Source: Parastagonospora avenae f. sp. tritici 18332-5 (lineage: Eukaryota; Ascomycota; Dothideomycetes; Pleosporales; Phaeosphaeriaceae). Taken from it: 64,000 bases of DNA. How positions within the stretch are numbered: the first letter of the stretch is position 1; each line of letters opens with the position of its first letter. Shown piece by piece: positions 45,613 to 57,572 of this stretch. Under the pieces are notes generated by a model. The model worked only from the letters and a program-made list of their open reading frames with translations. It ran no database searches and was not told the DNA's origin. The stretch lies in assembly GCA_022559985.1 (NCBI GenBank), contig JAFJTR010000005.1, forward strand, positions 744,001 to 808,000. Reading direction: 5' to 3'. Position numbers and translations under genes: made by a program.

Positions 45613-46938
45613 ATGACCAGGTCCACACATGTTGTCCTAAGCGTAGCATGGCAGGATGCTGGAGATACTACTCGTGCTATTGCCATGGCTATTGCCTTAC
45701 GGGACATGTGCCCAGAAGGCCATGAGCTGAAGATCGATTTTCTGTCATGCGGTTCGCGCTTCGAATACCAAATAACAGATGCTGGCTTCAACATCGTGCC
45801 AGCTCAGCCACGGGTTAAGGGCATGTCAGTGGCCCATGATCTCGGCTGGGATTGGCCCGAGTTCTTTGGCTCAGAAGAGATTGCAAAGACGTTCATCGAT
45901 GGCCAACTGGCGGCTTTCCGAGAAATGCAACCTGATATCGTCTTCCACGGCATGTGGGCGCCAGCATCTATCGCTGCACGACTCCTTGGCATTCGGACTA
46001 TCAACTTCTTACCAGTCCCCCTCCACCCCGGAGCATTTGCTCATGGTCTTGTGCGGGACCTCCCAGATATGATGCCACTCTTCACTAGGCTTCCACGGCC
46101 CATACGGAAGCAAATTGCTTGGTGGGCCAGCGGATTGATGATAAAAGCGCCTATATTTACGCAAAAGCGATTAGGTGCTGCAGCTGCTGCCTGTGGGTGG
46201 CCAACCAAGGGACCGATATCACTTTTCGACATGAACATGGCCGATCTTAATCTTGTCAACGACCATCCCATCTTTCATAGGGAGTATCTACACCTGATCC
46301 CAGAAAACATCGTTTTGACCGGTCCATTGTACGCTAGTAATGTCTCCGAGCTCGACGAGGACATCTCGAATCATCTAAAGAAGGGACCTGGTCCTTCCAT
46401 TCTGGTGACAATGGGCAGCTCCGGCACAGAAGAGTTCTTGTTTGAGGCCATTGAGGCACTCAGATTGAACCCTGAGGACGATTGGACTGCCGTCATCCTA
46501 GCATCGAAGTCCATCTGCTCAATCGACAGGGCAAATGAGATCGCAGCGGGAGATCCACGCCTCCTAGTGACCGATCGGTTCATCCCGGCACCTGCCGCAA
46601 ACGCTCTAGCAGACGTCGTTATCACACACGGTGGTCAAGGCACAGTCCAGTGTGCCCTGGCGGCAGGCAAGCCGATCGTCGGGGTTGCATTGCAAGTCGA
46701 GCAGCAGACCAATCTAGACAATGCGATGAATGCAGGTGCAGGTGTTCGAATTCAAAAGCAATCTTGGAAGGCGAAGATAATACGTTCCACGGTTCTTACG
46801 GTGCTCAAGAACCCCCAGTATGCTGCAAAGGCGAGGATGTTAGCGGAAACCCTTAACTCCATGGATGGTGCAACGACAGCAGCAAAAGTGATGTGGAGGT
46901 TCATTCTCGAGGTACAGAACGAGAAGGCGAAGGCCTGA
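45613..46938 (+). CDS. Family 1 (UGT-type) glycosyltransferase
   Basis: An intronless 441-residue frame. The N-terminal domain carries the acceptor side (STHVVLSVAWQDAGDTTRAI; FHGMWAPASIAARLLGIRT). The C-terminal domain has the nucleotide-sugar motif: VTMGSSGTEE, then VVITHGGQGTVQCALAAGKP (His339) and GVALQVEQQTNLDNA, equivalent to the HGGxGT..P..DQ..NA signature. Such enzymes attach a sugar from UDP- or related donors to small lipophilic acceptors such as sterols or polyketides. Length is near normal for the compact microbial type. It sits between an efflux pump and an NRPS-like remnant, so glycosylating the product of this locus is a reasonable inference. The pathway gene is broken while this one is intact, so it may now serve another role or be decaying later. 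Confidence 0.87.
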   Translation: MTRSTHVVLSVAWQDAGDTTRAIAMAIALRDMCPEGHELKIDFLSCGSRFEYQITDAGFNIVPAQPRVKGMSVAHDLGWDWPEFFGSEEIAKTFIDGQLAAFREMQPDIVFHGMWAPASIAARLLGIRTINFLPVPLHPGAFAHGLVRDLPDMMPLFTRLPRPIRKQIAWWASGLMIKAPIFTQKRLGAAAAACGWPTKGPISLFDMNMADLNLVNDHPIFHREYLHLIPENIVLTGPLYASNVSELDEDISNHLKKGPGPSILVTMGSSGTEEFLFEAIEALRLNPEDDWTAVILASKSICSIDRANEIAAGDPRLLVTDRFIPAPAANALADVVITHGGQGTVQCALAAGKPIVGVALQVEQQTNLDNAMNAGAGVRIQKQSWKAKIIRSTVLTVLKNPQYAAKARMLAETLNSMDGATTAAKVMWRFILEVQNEKAKA

Positions 46939-48097
46939 GGACGGGTTGTAGTTTAACGAATCTCGGGGTAATGAAGTTTCCATGATAACAAGGCCCCTAT
47001 CTGTGCGTTCAGCGATTTTTATCTGAGTTGTTTGATAGCCAGAGCTGCTGTGACCATGCTTGAGCTGAATCTAGGCGCGTTTGCGAGGACTGGGATAGAA
47101 ATTGTTGGCGCGTTCGCTGCTCGTAACGATGAAGGCAGGTCGCTGATGGGAAACACTTGCACTTGCACTCGCCTGCGCAATCGGCAACCATCCGGGCACC
47201 GATTTTCGAGCCGACCTCGGGAGGCTCGGCTTGCACCCCTTTAGTCACCCTTCAACTTCCCGCTCCATTCTCCCTGTACATTCTTCAGCACCGTCTTTTC
47301 TAGTTCTCAGTTCAATTCTAACCTCGAAAGAATAAAAGTCGCTATGCTACGAACACAATTCGTGTCACCAGTCTACCCGGATTGTGAATTGTCACTTCGA
47401 TTGCCAAACGTCTGTTACACTGCTGGGCAGAGCACAATCTGGCAAACACAAAACAATGCTGGCACCATATGCACTGAGCACTTCGCTCTTTACGATGATT
47501 TGGTCTGCCATTGCTCAGCAGTCCAACGCAAAGATGGAGACGACGCATCTGACCCATATTTCTACCTTTTGATGTGGTACGTGACTGTGTTCACCAGACC
47601 TATGCGTTCATCACACCATGAGTCTTTTCGAGAACGAAATTTAAGCAGACCACAACCGCAGTCACAGGCCTAAACGACCGTGCTGCAATGTGACCGCGAT
47701 CTGATGGTGTCGACCTCTACACATGACGAGCGCCGGTACCTGAAGCTGTTTCGAAACCTGTCGCATGCAGTATGTTTGCTTAACATGTATCAGGCGATTG
47801 CTACACCTCAATCATAGAAGCAAGCTTGTCTTTCCGAATGCTTCGAGTCAACTTCGGACCATTTGCGGGTACACACAACTGATTCGAAGCTTGACTTACA
47901 CATTTCCGCGATGAAAAACTCGATTGTCGTCATGCCAGCGTACGCCACAGTGAAAAGGACTGAGGTCCTCGGCCCAAAAGCCTTCTCCCATCGAGTCAGA
48001 CGCCCCTCAATTACTCCGTCTGGCACTGGGCACGAACCACTTGCGCTAGCATTCACAGCCCACTCAAGGCCCTGATGAGTATATCTAAGATAGCCTA
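46939..48097. other. Intergenic, 1.2 kb
   Basis: Between the glycosyltransferase and the NRPS-like remnant. Frames at 47344-47673 and 47808-48113 lack recognisable content. The NRPS-like gene may originally have started in here. Confidence 0.35.
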
Positions 48098-51000
48098 ATG
48101 TGGTCTCCAACACCTACTCCACAGCAACGTCAAGGCTCTGCCCAACCTCCCATATCAACCATCACCCACAGCTCGCCTATCAACCATATTAAGGAGCCTG
48201 TCGACAGCGGCCTTACAAGACTTCGGCCTTCAACTCCATTGTCTCTTCCTGAGATACAACAAAATCGTGCCTCATGTTTGGGCCAATGGGAAGCTCAACG
48301 CAAAGGCCGGCCTGCGTCTCTGTCCATGCTACCGTTCGCCAATCGAGGTTTCAGAGATCCCGATGCGACTCCAGGGACACATTCGCACACCCTTGTCCTA
48401 CCAGAAGAACTTTTGACCCACATACAGTACTTGTAGGAGCAATGGTGTATCTGAGATGCATTTCGGCCTCGTTGTCTTACAAATATTACTCGCTCACCTG
48501 ACTGGCACGGAAGATCTGGTTATCGGGATTGGCAGAACATTAGGAAGTACAAGTGGTGTGATGCCCATTCACCTCAAACTCAACCTGAAAGACTCTTTAG
48601 AGGAGGTACTCGCTTTGACGAAGGCAACGCTTCGCTCAGCGCAACAATACTCGCATGTCCCGATACAGACTTTATTACACACTTTGAAAGTATCAAAGTA
48701 GTCTCTGATACATCCAGTCACATACGACTAGCAAGGGGATTCCTTAGAGACCGCAAGAGATGGGATTATATACTACCGAGAGACCCAAGATTTGGTGCTG
48801 GTGGTAGAAGAGATGTCATCCAATTTTCTGCAAGTCCACGTCGCACTTCAGGCTGATATCTACGACAAGAAGCACGCCTATGCTCTGGGCCTGCTCTATG
48901 TGCAGCTTCTAGGCGCTCTCACCACCAAGGAGTACGATTCTATCCGAGACGTTAACATCTTTGGATCTTCAGACCAGGAGGAGTTTCGCGAGTCAGCTAC
49001 TGGTCCAGTCATACAGCAGCCCAGCCAGTCAATCATCTGTCGACTATCTGCATGCGTGCGGACATATCCTGATCGCTTGGCGGTCAGGGATCGTTGGGGA
49101 TCACAACTCACATATCGCCAACTGGCGCGCCGATTGTCAGTTCTCACGACCGCGATGCTGGCACACGGTATAGGGATAGGAATACCAGTGGGCATCCTCG
49201 GTCTACCAACCACAGACTTGTATTGTTCCTATCCTCGCTATCTGGCGTGCTGGCGGAACCTACGTCCCCATTGATGATCGTTCATCCGTGGACTACAACT
49301 CCGCCGTCGTCAATATTGTGGACTCAAGATCGGCACAAAAAGCTCTCTCAGTGGCGGCGATCATGCTCAGGCTATCGGCATCGCCACAATACTTTACAGC
49401 CCACAGCTCAAGCTTGTGGAAGGTATTGTGATGCCCAGTGAGGCTGACGCGCAGGACGTCGCCGTATCGTTGCACACCTCCAAGACGAAGGGCGTGACGC
49501 TCACTTTTGGAACCTGGATGCCATCATCTCTACCGCGAAGAGCTGCTTCGCATAGGACGATTCTAGGGTCCTTCAACAGAGTAGCCGGGCGCACGAGAAC
49601 GCCTTGTTCCAGATGCTCTTTGCGATCATGACGGGAGGTACACTTATACTAGCATCAATGCTCAATAACCTGACGGAAGTGGTAACGTTCATGGAACAAG
49701 AGAACGTCAGCGTAACCTGCGCTACTCCTACCGAGTACTTGACATGGTTCCGTTCTGGCCACGGATCGCTCCAAAGATGTACGACCTGCCAGCTTTCATT
49801 CTGCGGTGGAGAAAATATTCCCACTGGTATGATGAGGGACTTCACCGCACTTGGCAATAAAAATCTCGAATTTGTTAGCAACTACGGAGGTGCAGCTTGT
49901 CCTAATACTGCTTGCATGGGCGCTGTCGCCTATCGCGAGTTTGCCGAAGATCCAGAAGGACAACCGATCCCAGCAGGACATCCATCGGCAGGCTATCAGG
50001 TCTGGATTGCAGACTCTTTGGGGCGTCCTGTACCAGCCGGCTAGAAAGACGAAGTTTGGATCGAGGGCCAGGGTGTCGGCACGTGCTTCGGACCAGCAGC
50101 GGATAACACCGACTTTCAGATCAACGAGTATACTAGGAGGCGATTTGTTCGGACACACGATATGGGCTTCCTGAATACTGATGGAGTCCTCTACGTTGTC
50201 ACTCGTGCCAAGGAAGAGTCTGTCGCGCAACTTCGTCGATATTACGTTGATCTCGTTGATGTTGCTCGCACGATCGTCGATCTATCGAGTGGAAAGGTAG
50301 CGCAGACTATCGTTGTTCAGCTCCATGAACACAGACAACAACTTCAAGCTTTTGTCGTCCTGGCAGAGGGCTCGAGCATAGCAACACCGCGATATCTGCA
50401 GACGCTTTTGCGTAACCTTCCTTTGCCAGCTTACCTACGCCCTACGCGTGCTGTGGTTCTCAACGCCATGCCAATGACGCAAGCTGGTAAGACGGATCGA
50501 AGAGCACTACGAGCTATGAATATACCCCGAGCCCAAATCATCGAAGTTATCCAACCAATCAGCTCCTACAAAGGACCAAGTGCCTCCGCACGTGGATCCA
50601 CGTTAGGAGCCATTGAAGCAAGGATCCTGAGTATCTGGGAGATGCATCTGCCCTTAATAGCAAACAGCACGGCGATCACTTCGACGAGCGATTTCTTTAC
50701 ATTGGGTGGAGACACATCGCTCTTGTCGCAAGTCCTGCATGCAATGCGGCGAGACTTCAGAGGAAGTTTAATGTTCACATATCTTGCAAACAACTCGACA
50801 CTCCGCGGAATTACGGCTGTTACAATGAACAGATACAACATTTTCGGTCTTGCAGGTACCTCACTGGACTGGGTGGCAGAAACGGCACTACCAACGATCA
50901 ATCGGGAAGGAGTCGGGTTCAAAGAGGTTAATGTCAGCCAAAGTCTCATCATTCTTCTCACTGGAGCTACCGGCTTTCTCGGGCGTTCAATTTTGGCCAA

Positions 51001-51872
51001 CTTGATCAAGGTTGATTTGGTCCACTGTGTCGCCATTCGCTCGCTGAGTAAGGTTCCATCGCATCCGAAGGTCATCAAGCATGGTGGCGACCTGACCAAG
51101 CAATACTTCGGTATGTCTCCATCGGATTGGCAGCAGCTTGGTGGCTCGGTAGATGCCATCATTCATGCGGCAGCGTTGGTAGACCACATCAGGCCCTACG
51201 CGTCTCTTCGCACAGCCAACGTCCTACCAAGGGAAGAAACTTGTTCAACTAGCTGCACCGTATCGTATACCTATCCATTATATTTCTACGGCTGGTGTTG
51301 GTCGTATATTGGGTCGAGCATCCTTTCCGGAAATGGCTGTTGTGGGCCAGCTCCCACCCGGTGACATTGATGGGTATACGGCTAGCAAGTAAGCAAGTGA
51401 GGTAGTCCTAGAGCGCGCGCACAAACACCTTCGACTCAGAGTGATGATTCACAGACCTACACTCTTAGTAGGAGAGAACAGCCCGGCAACCAACGTCATG
51501 GCAAATCGTTTGCATTACACAAAAGAAATTCTTGCGGTCCCGGATCTGCCTGTTGTTGAAGGTTCTTTCGACTTTATCTCGTGCAACACAGCGGCTTCTT
51601 CTATTGTACGGGATGTACTAGGGCCTGTACATGGTGTCAAAACAATAAACTTCTCAAACATCGGTGGTGTCAAGCGACTTCCTGTACACGATCTTCGCGA
51701 GGTCTTGACTTCAGAGCTGGGCAGTCGCATAAAGATAGGTCTGAAGGAGTGGCTGGACTTAGCCCGTCAGGCTGGCATGGAGAGCGAAATGGTTCACATC
51801 TTCGAGGAGTTTGGAGAGCATGTGAAGAGTCTTGTCTTTCCTGAGGTCGAGCGGAGTCGGGACCTAGTGTAG
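48098..51872 (+). pseudogene. Degraded NRPS-like gene: C (partial)-A-T-thioester reductase
   Basis: Domain remains appear in order across several frames. Condensation-domain end: FGLVVLQILLAHLTGTEDLV (about 48456-48701). Adenylation start: CVRTYPDRLAVRDRWGSQLT (about 49050). A3-like VSLHTSKTKGVTL near 49460, eroded; A-domain core: LFAIMTGGTLILASM, SFCGGENIPTG, LEFVSNYGGAACPNT. A TAG at 50042-50044 follows PAG, and the frame continues KDEVWIEGQGVGTCFGP. Carrier domain: DFFTLGGDTSLLSQVL (Ser kept). Reductase: LILLTGATGFLGRSILANL, IIHAAALVDHI, then a frameshift near 51225, then AAPYRIPIHYISTAGVGRI and YTASK followed by TAA at 51390-51392. The frame ends at 51872. Many frameshifts and stops make it non-functional. 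Such A-T-R enzymes release an aldehyde or alcohol from an activated acid. The true 5' end is unclear. Confidence 0.8.
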
Positions 51873-52400
51873 GCGTCTTAGCAGGGGATATCGAAGCTGG
51901 CACAGAGATTAAGCGCTCCGAAGCAGATGAGCATAGCACACTGATATCATATCGTTGCCTGGAAACATAACATGAAAATGACACTCTGTCTTGTCCTCCC
52001 CAGATCTGGTGTGAAACCCCCCACCAAACTCTGAACTTTCCATCTTCGCCATCTCCGCATCGACCCTCTTCCCGGCCGCTGCGGCTCGTACCGCAAGCCA
52101 CATTTGCTCCATCTCAACGCGTCCGCCATGTCACGCGTTATTCGAATCCGGTGTGTTTGTTCTTCGAGGCAACGAATTGGGCGCGTCAACGCATGATCTC
52201 TCCACTCTATGCACCAATCAGCAACCGCCATGTTTTTTGCGGCCCAACCTTCTCCGGGTCACCGCATTTTGGCACACACGCTGTGACTTTTGCCTATCTG
52301 AGCCCAAAGACAGCGTGTGGGAACCTTTAAATGCTGGGATGCCCCGGACTTTGTACAAACCTCTCCAGTTTTGAACGTTGCTTGAAGTTTGCGAGAAATC
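51873..52400. other. Intergenic, 528 bases
   Basis: Marks the switch back to intact genes. No supported exon. It should contain the promoter of the gene at 52401. Confidence 0.4.
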
Positions 52401-53723
52401 ATGGCGGAACCCGCAGCCCAGGCGCCACCGCCCGCACCCGCACCGCCGTCGACAGCCGTAGTAGTTGCATCACCACCACCGGCACCGTTATCGTACCGTG
52501 ACAGACTAGCGCAGTTCAAGATTTTAGAAGAGAAGAGATGTGAGCTGATTGAGGTACACAACTATTCGCCTTTCCACGCTGAAAGCACATGACTCATGGC
52601 TTTTCTAGGAGCTGCTGGCGAAACTGGAAGCGACAGAAGCGAAGCTCGCACAAACCGAGCTGGATCTGCATTCTGAACAAAACGTCAGAAGGACTTTGCA
52701 GTCAGAAGCCGCTGAAGGCAAAGCAAGAGAAGATGCCTTGGTCCAAAAACAAGTCCGTGATGCCCTCCAGCTGGAAGTATATGCCACTTACATGTTCTAG
52801 TCGCGGCGGCCTTTCGCATTAGTGCTTATCGATGCAGATGCAGAAGGCTTCTTGGTACGATTCAGTGATACTCTGCGGTCGACCACTCGCACTAACAAGC
52901 TCAGTTCCAAGACAGATACCTCACAAAGAAAGCCCAGGGCGGCGAAGCCTTGGCAGATGAACTCATGGTCCGGACACGTGAATACCTAAGAGCGCAATTC
53001 GAAGACGCAGATGCTATGGACATAATCGTGCGTGTATACTCTAATCTTGAAGGCATGGCAAACTTCCTCGTAAAGCTCGACAAAGTGCGAAATCTCGGCC
53101 AATTACGGGCTTTCTCGACAGGCTTCTGCGGTCGGATATCAAGCTTTGATTGGATCGACACTGGTGTTGCAAAGGAGGGTGGTGCAGGAAGAAAAGTAAG
53201 GGGTAAGTCATAGTTCTTGTTGTTGTCAAGTGCATTGTGGCTCACGTTCGAAACAGAAAACCTCGCCTTCTACACATCGAACTCTCACTTACGGCACGTC
53301 CTTGTCGCTTGCTCTCCTATCGATCTCCCTACATCAATGTTCACCACTCTCCCTTTGGACAAAGTAACCCTGATTGAGTCACTACCACTGCCACCAGCAC
53401 TCACTGCACTACCCATCAAAGTAACCAAATTCGCCTCCATTTTCGTTCCACCGCCACCCATCAAAAGCCCAAAGTCAAGAGACCGGGACCGAGAGCGTGG
53501 CCGTAACGGCCCACAGCTCCAGCTTATGCAGCAAGAAGATGACGGCAACGGTGCAACGTGGCTAGTTATTCAACCAGATGGTCATCACTCACGGAGCAAG
53601 AGCCAAGGAGGAGCGTTGCGCAGGAAGGGACATAGCGATGACGACACAGAGAGTCTGAACATTAGCATTGGGCCAAACAACACTGTCAGTGTTGATAGTG
53701 GAAGGCGGCGAAGGCTTATGTAA
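52401..53723 (+). CDS. DUF7923-like protein with coiled-coil start, no zinc finger seen
   Basis: Five exons (52401-52553, 52609-52752, 52801-52854, 52905-53202, 53257-53723) join in phase to 371 residues. A Pro/Ala-rich start (PAAQAPPPAPAPPSTAVVV) is followed by a helical coiled coil (ILEEKRCELIE..ELLAKLEATEAKLAQTE). Then FALVLIDADAEGFLFQDRYL marks a fungal domain best known from CCCH zinc-finger proteins (I recall it as DUF7923), continuing through LMVRTREYLRAQF, DAMDIIVRVYSNLEGM and GFCGRISSFDWIDTG. The C-terminus is Arg/Asp/Ser-rich and has no CCCH motif, unlike longer relatives. Acidic residues in LIDADAEGF could form a metal site (inference). Function unknown. Structure is clean. Confidence 0.78.
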
Positions 53724-54206
53724 GAAGAAGAGAGGAAAGGTTGATATCATGGCCCTGGGGAGTTCATCGTACATCTTGCGGAGAATGATAGCACAGCATA
53801 GCATAGCATTAGTATCGGCATTTGCGGCGCATAGCAAACTTTGGATGGAATTTTTGTAACAAACTGTACCTCGAGCAACTGGTTTTCGTGTTCGGCTACT
53901 GACTAGATCTAGCCGAGTCGCGGACGGCGGCTATCGACGCCAGCCAAGCCACCAGTCATGGATTGAGGCAACATCACAGAGCATCGCTTCGCGAAATGTG
54001 GGGATTTGGAGAAGGTAGATTATGTGCAAGTGTGTGAAGTGGTCTCATGACGTAGTGGCGGGCGAGGAACCCACTTCACCCCGCCATTTGGTGCAGATAT
54101 GCGGGGGGATGTTATTGTTCTTGACTGGGCAAAGATGTACATGTACGTGAACCCCCCGATGAATCTCTACGTACGATATGAATATCAAGTCCATCCCTGA
54201 TTCATC
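53724..54206. other. Intergenic, 483 bases
   Basis: Contains a short AGCATAGCATAGCAT-type direct repeat near 53793-53809. No exon is supported; it should hold the transporter promoter. Confidence 0.4.
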
Positions 54207-55850
54207 ATGTCACTAAAGGAGCGTGATCTAGAAGCAGATACGAAGGAGCGTGTAAGTCTATTGACTGTCTCTCCCTACAACAACACCATACTGACCATAC
54301 CAGATCTCTAATGAAGCCCTCGAAGCTGAAGGCATCATCAACAGCTCTACCAGCTCAAATCCTTCCGAACGCGACAATGCAGAGACTCGACGCATCATCC
54401 GCAAAATCGACGTCCGTCTTTTACCCACACTCGCCGTCATTTACGCCTTTGCACTCATCGACCGCGTCAACCTGCCCAATGCACGGATTGCCGGCATGGA
54501 TGCCGATCTACAACTCTCAGTCGGCTCGCGCTATTCGATCTTGACAATGATATTCTTCATACCGTACATCATCTTCCAGTTCCCTGCAAACATTATCATA
54601 CGGTATCTTGGGCCTGCGGTGTGGTTGCCATCGCTCGTCGTATGCTGGGGCGTGGTGACAATTGGAATGGGATTCACTACAACGTGGCTTGAAGCTTTGG
54701 GCTGTCGAGTGATTCTTGGAATGCTGGAAGCTGGATATTATCCTGGCTGTGTGTTCCTGCTGTCGTGTTGGTATGTGAGGTTTGAAGTACAGAAGCGATT
54801 TAGCGGGTTCTATCTACTTGCGTTGTTGGCGAGTGGCTTCAGTAATATCTTGGCTTGGGGCCTGAGCGAGATGAAGGGCTTGGGAGGCTTGAATGGTTGG
54901 CAGTGGATCTTCGCCATTGTACGTTCTTCTTCTTACTATGCCTTCTTGCAAGCTGACGACAGAATCCTAGGAAGGCACGATTACCATTCTTCTCGGTCTG
55001 TTTGGCTATGTGACCATCATATCCTTTCCGGATAAGGCAACGCAACCATCGCCAATAACACGAAAGCCGTTCCTAACCAATGCAGAATCTAGTATCATCC
55101 TGGGACGTATCCAGCGTGACCGAGGCGACGCCATTGCTGAGAAGTTGACATGGTCCAGCATTGCATATCACCTCCGCGATTGGAAGATTTGGGAGTTCGC
55201 ATGGCTCTACTTTCTCAACAACGTAGTAGCGTACTCTTGGAGCTACTTCCTACCCATCATATTGCGGAGCGACATGGGCTACTCGGTAGCCATGAGCCAA
55301 ATCCTGACGTTCCCGCCATACGTGCTCGCTGCGGCGTGGATGTTTGGGACTGCATGGGTCGCGGATCGTTATCGAAAGAGAGGGCTAATCATCATCTTCA
55401 ACTGTGCCTGGGCAGTGATAGGCATCTGCATGATGGCATACGTGTCGAATGCGCGAGTGAGGTACGCCGGCGTATTTCTGGGCGTGTCAGGTGCAAATGC
55501 GAATGTGCCGAGCATATTGAGCTACATGCACAACAATATCGTCGGCCAAACAAAGAGATCAATCGCAAGTGCGTTGCTGATCGGAGGTGGCGCTTGTGGA
55601 GGGATTGCAGCGTCGAACATCTTCCGACAGCAGGATGCGCCGAAGTACACGTATGTAGTTTTTGTCTGCAACTCTGCGAGATCGTCGGTAACGTGTTTCT
55701 AGTCCAGCGATGGCTGTGGTCATTGCAACGCAGGTTCTTAGCATTTTCCACGTCTTGAAGAACTTCTACTTCTACTCAAGGGCGAATCGGAAGGCTGATC
55801 GTGGTGAAAAGATTTTGGAAGGACAGGAGGGTTTTAGACAGACGTTGTAA
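54207..55850 (+). CDS. MFS anion:cation symporter, allantoate permease (Dal5-like) family
   Basis: Exons 54207-54251, 54304-54918, 54971-55650 and 55703-55850 join in phase to 495 residues. The first exon is tiny (MSLKERDLEADTKER). The family pattern follows: RRIIRKIDVRLLPTLAVIYA, FALIDRVNLPNARIAGM, YSILTMIFFIPYIIFQFPAN, EAGYYPGCVFLLSCWYVRFE, GWQWIFAIEGTITILLGLFG and, in the second half, WEFAWLYFLNNVVAYSWSYF. About 12 spans, with a basic tail. Members take up organic anions such as allantoate, ureidosuccinate, nicotinate or other small acids; the substrate is not decided by sequence. The exon 3-4 junction (KYT to PAMAVV) is in mid-protein as expected. Intact. Confidence 0.88.
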
Positions 55851-56004
55851 CGAACCAGGGATACACTAATGCTACTAGTAGCAGCACTTGTACGATCTTC
55901 TAGCCATACAATGAATCTTCGAAAGTAGTCCGGTAGATAGCGGATTAGACGCCAAGCATGCGAGGACTGGTGATATACACACATACTCCGGTCCACCTAT
56001 GCAC

Positions 56005-57149
56005 CTATGCCGCCACCTTCGCTTCCTTCTTTGTCTTCTCTTTCTTGACCTCTCCTCCATTCTCTTTCTCGGCCGCAATAGCTTCAATGCGCTGGGTCTT
56101 TGTCATCTTGTGATACCTCGCACCCTTTGTCCTATCTGACTTGACAAATTTGTCCTCATACGGCTCAGTCGACGCTAGACCCTTCTCTTGCAGCTGACTA
56201 AGTAGAGCCTTGTCCACCTTACCAATCTGATGAGCCCTCCATGGCGCTAGCTTACATTGTTGGAGCCGGACTTTGCGGCCCTCCATTTCCTTATCGTCAA
56301 AAGCTTCTACAGCTTGATCGGCGCCACTCTTCGTTTCAAAGTCTATGAAGCAGAGCATTCGGGGCTTTTCCTTCAAGTCTCCGTAGAAAGGAGCCATCCT
56401 ACCGAAAGACGAGATGCCAAATGGGCTGAGATGCTTTTCGATGTGATTCTTGGCAATATCGTTGTGGCCAGACCCGACTGTTCTCGATCCCCAGCCAGGA
56501 GGCTGGACCGAAAACATAAGTCGTCGCTCCTCTAGCAGGGGTTTCAGCGCTTCAGACGGACTGACTTCTACGACGTCAAAGAAGGAGTTATTACGGCGAT
56601 TTTCGGGACTTTTTCCCCACACAAAATCGTCTTTCATGGGTGCTACAATGATGCTTCTGTGCAAAAGCTCGGTTCCATTCAGCACTTCGATAGCTTTCTG
56701 AGCTTGCTCTTCCGTGGCAAGTTCCACGAAGCACCTCGTGTCGTTGTGAAAGGTGAAGCGATCGAGACACAATTGCCACTTTTTGCTGTCAAGTGTTAGA
56801 ACACGCGTATTTGTCATGAGCTTCGTGAAAGGGGTTGAAAACTGTAAACATACATCTCGAGCCCCTTGCTTTTAAGGAAAGACTCGATTTCAGATGGTGA
56901 AGTTCGCTTATTCATACCGAATAGGGCGATTGACCGGGCATGGATCGATGATGGGGATGTAAAACTAGTGCGAGGGTCGCCATGTCCTCGTGATGACGTG
57001 TCGAGATTCTCTTGTAGAAACTTTGAGGATGTGGCGATTTTTCTTGATGGCACAGATGATCTGCTTGATAGGCAGGTCAGGCGCGTAGCAAGTGTCGTGA
57101 AGCTTCGGGCGGCCTGGCTGCTATGTAGTAGCGTTCTAGGTACCGACAT
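56005..57149 (-). CDS. Mitochondrial RRM-type RNA-binding protein
   Basis: Exons 56854-57149 and 56005-56785 with a 68-base intron give 358 residues. The N-terminus is a mitochondrial-type presequence, Ser/Arg/Thr-rich without acids (SVPRTLLHSSQAARSFTTLA). Two RRM-like units follow: the first starts RSIALFGMNKRTSPSEIESF and, across the intron, ends RCFVELATEEQAQKAIEVLN and RSIIVAPM; the second includes IEKHLSPFGISSFGRMAPF, MLCFIDFETKSGADQAVEAF and EGRKVRLQQCK. The tail is Lys/Glu-rich (KEKTKKEAKVAA). The RNP cores are divergent. A role in mitochondrial RNA metabolism is inferred from targeting and fold only. In-frame Mets exist upstream to 57437; the start at 57149 gives the presequence directly. 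Confidence 0.8.
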
Positions 57150-57572
57150 TATCGCACACGAATATATGTTCGATTGAGGGCTGTGATACAGCAGCGGAGC
57201 CCCGGTGCTTTGAGAGATACCTCTTGATATTGTTATGGTCAGAGGTGATGGAAGAATGACCACCCGTGGACCTGTGGACATACCTAGAAAAAGTTCCGAG
57301 CTTGCCAAAATTGCCAAGATCCTTATCGATACACAGCCGGTGGACGCGAACAACGGGACGCATCTACAGTCTTCAGCGCAGAACATAGCATTGTCGACAG
57401 ATCGCATTATTGTATAGCATGACTGTTTTTGAGGCAACGATCATTGAGACACGATTCGCATCCGAAACATCACCCTGCCAGGTGTCTCCTTGATCCATAT
57501 CACCATGCACCTGAGCAGTGACGAAAATTATGAGGTCTATCATTTTGCGTATTCCTTCTAGAGATGTCGCAT
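57150..57572. other. Intergenic, 423 bases
   Basis: Separates the RRM gene 5' end from the P450 3' end on the same strand. No exon or RNA gene is supported. Confidence 0.4.

Noticed and set aside
9107..51872. Reading the in-frame stops as an alternative genetic code
   Set aside because: TAG, TAA and TGA all act as normal terminators for the intact genes of the same window.
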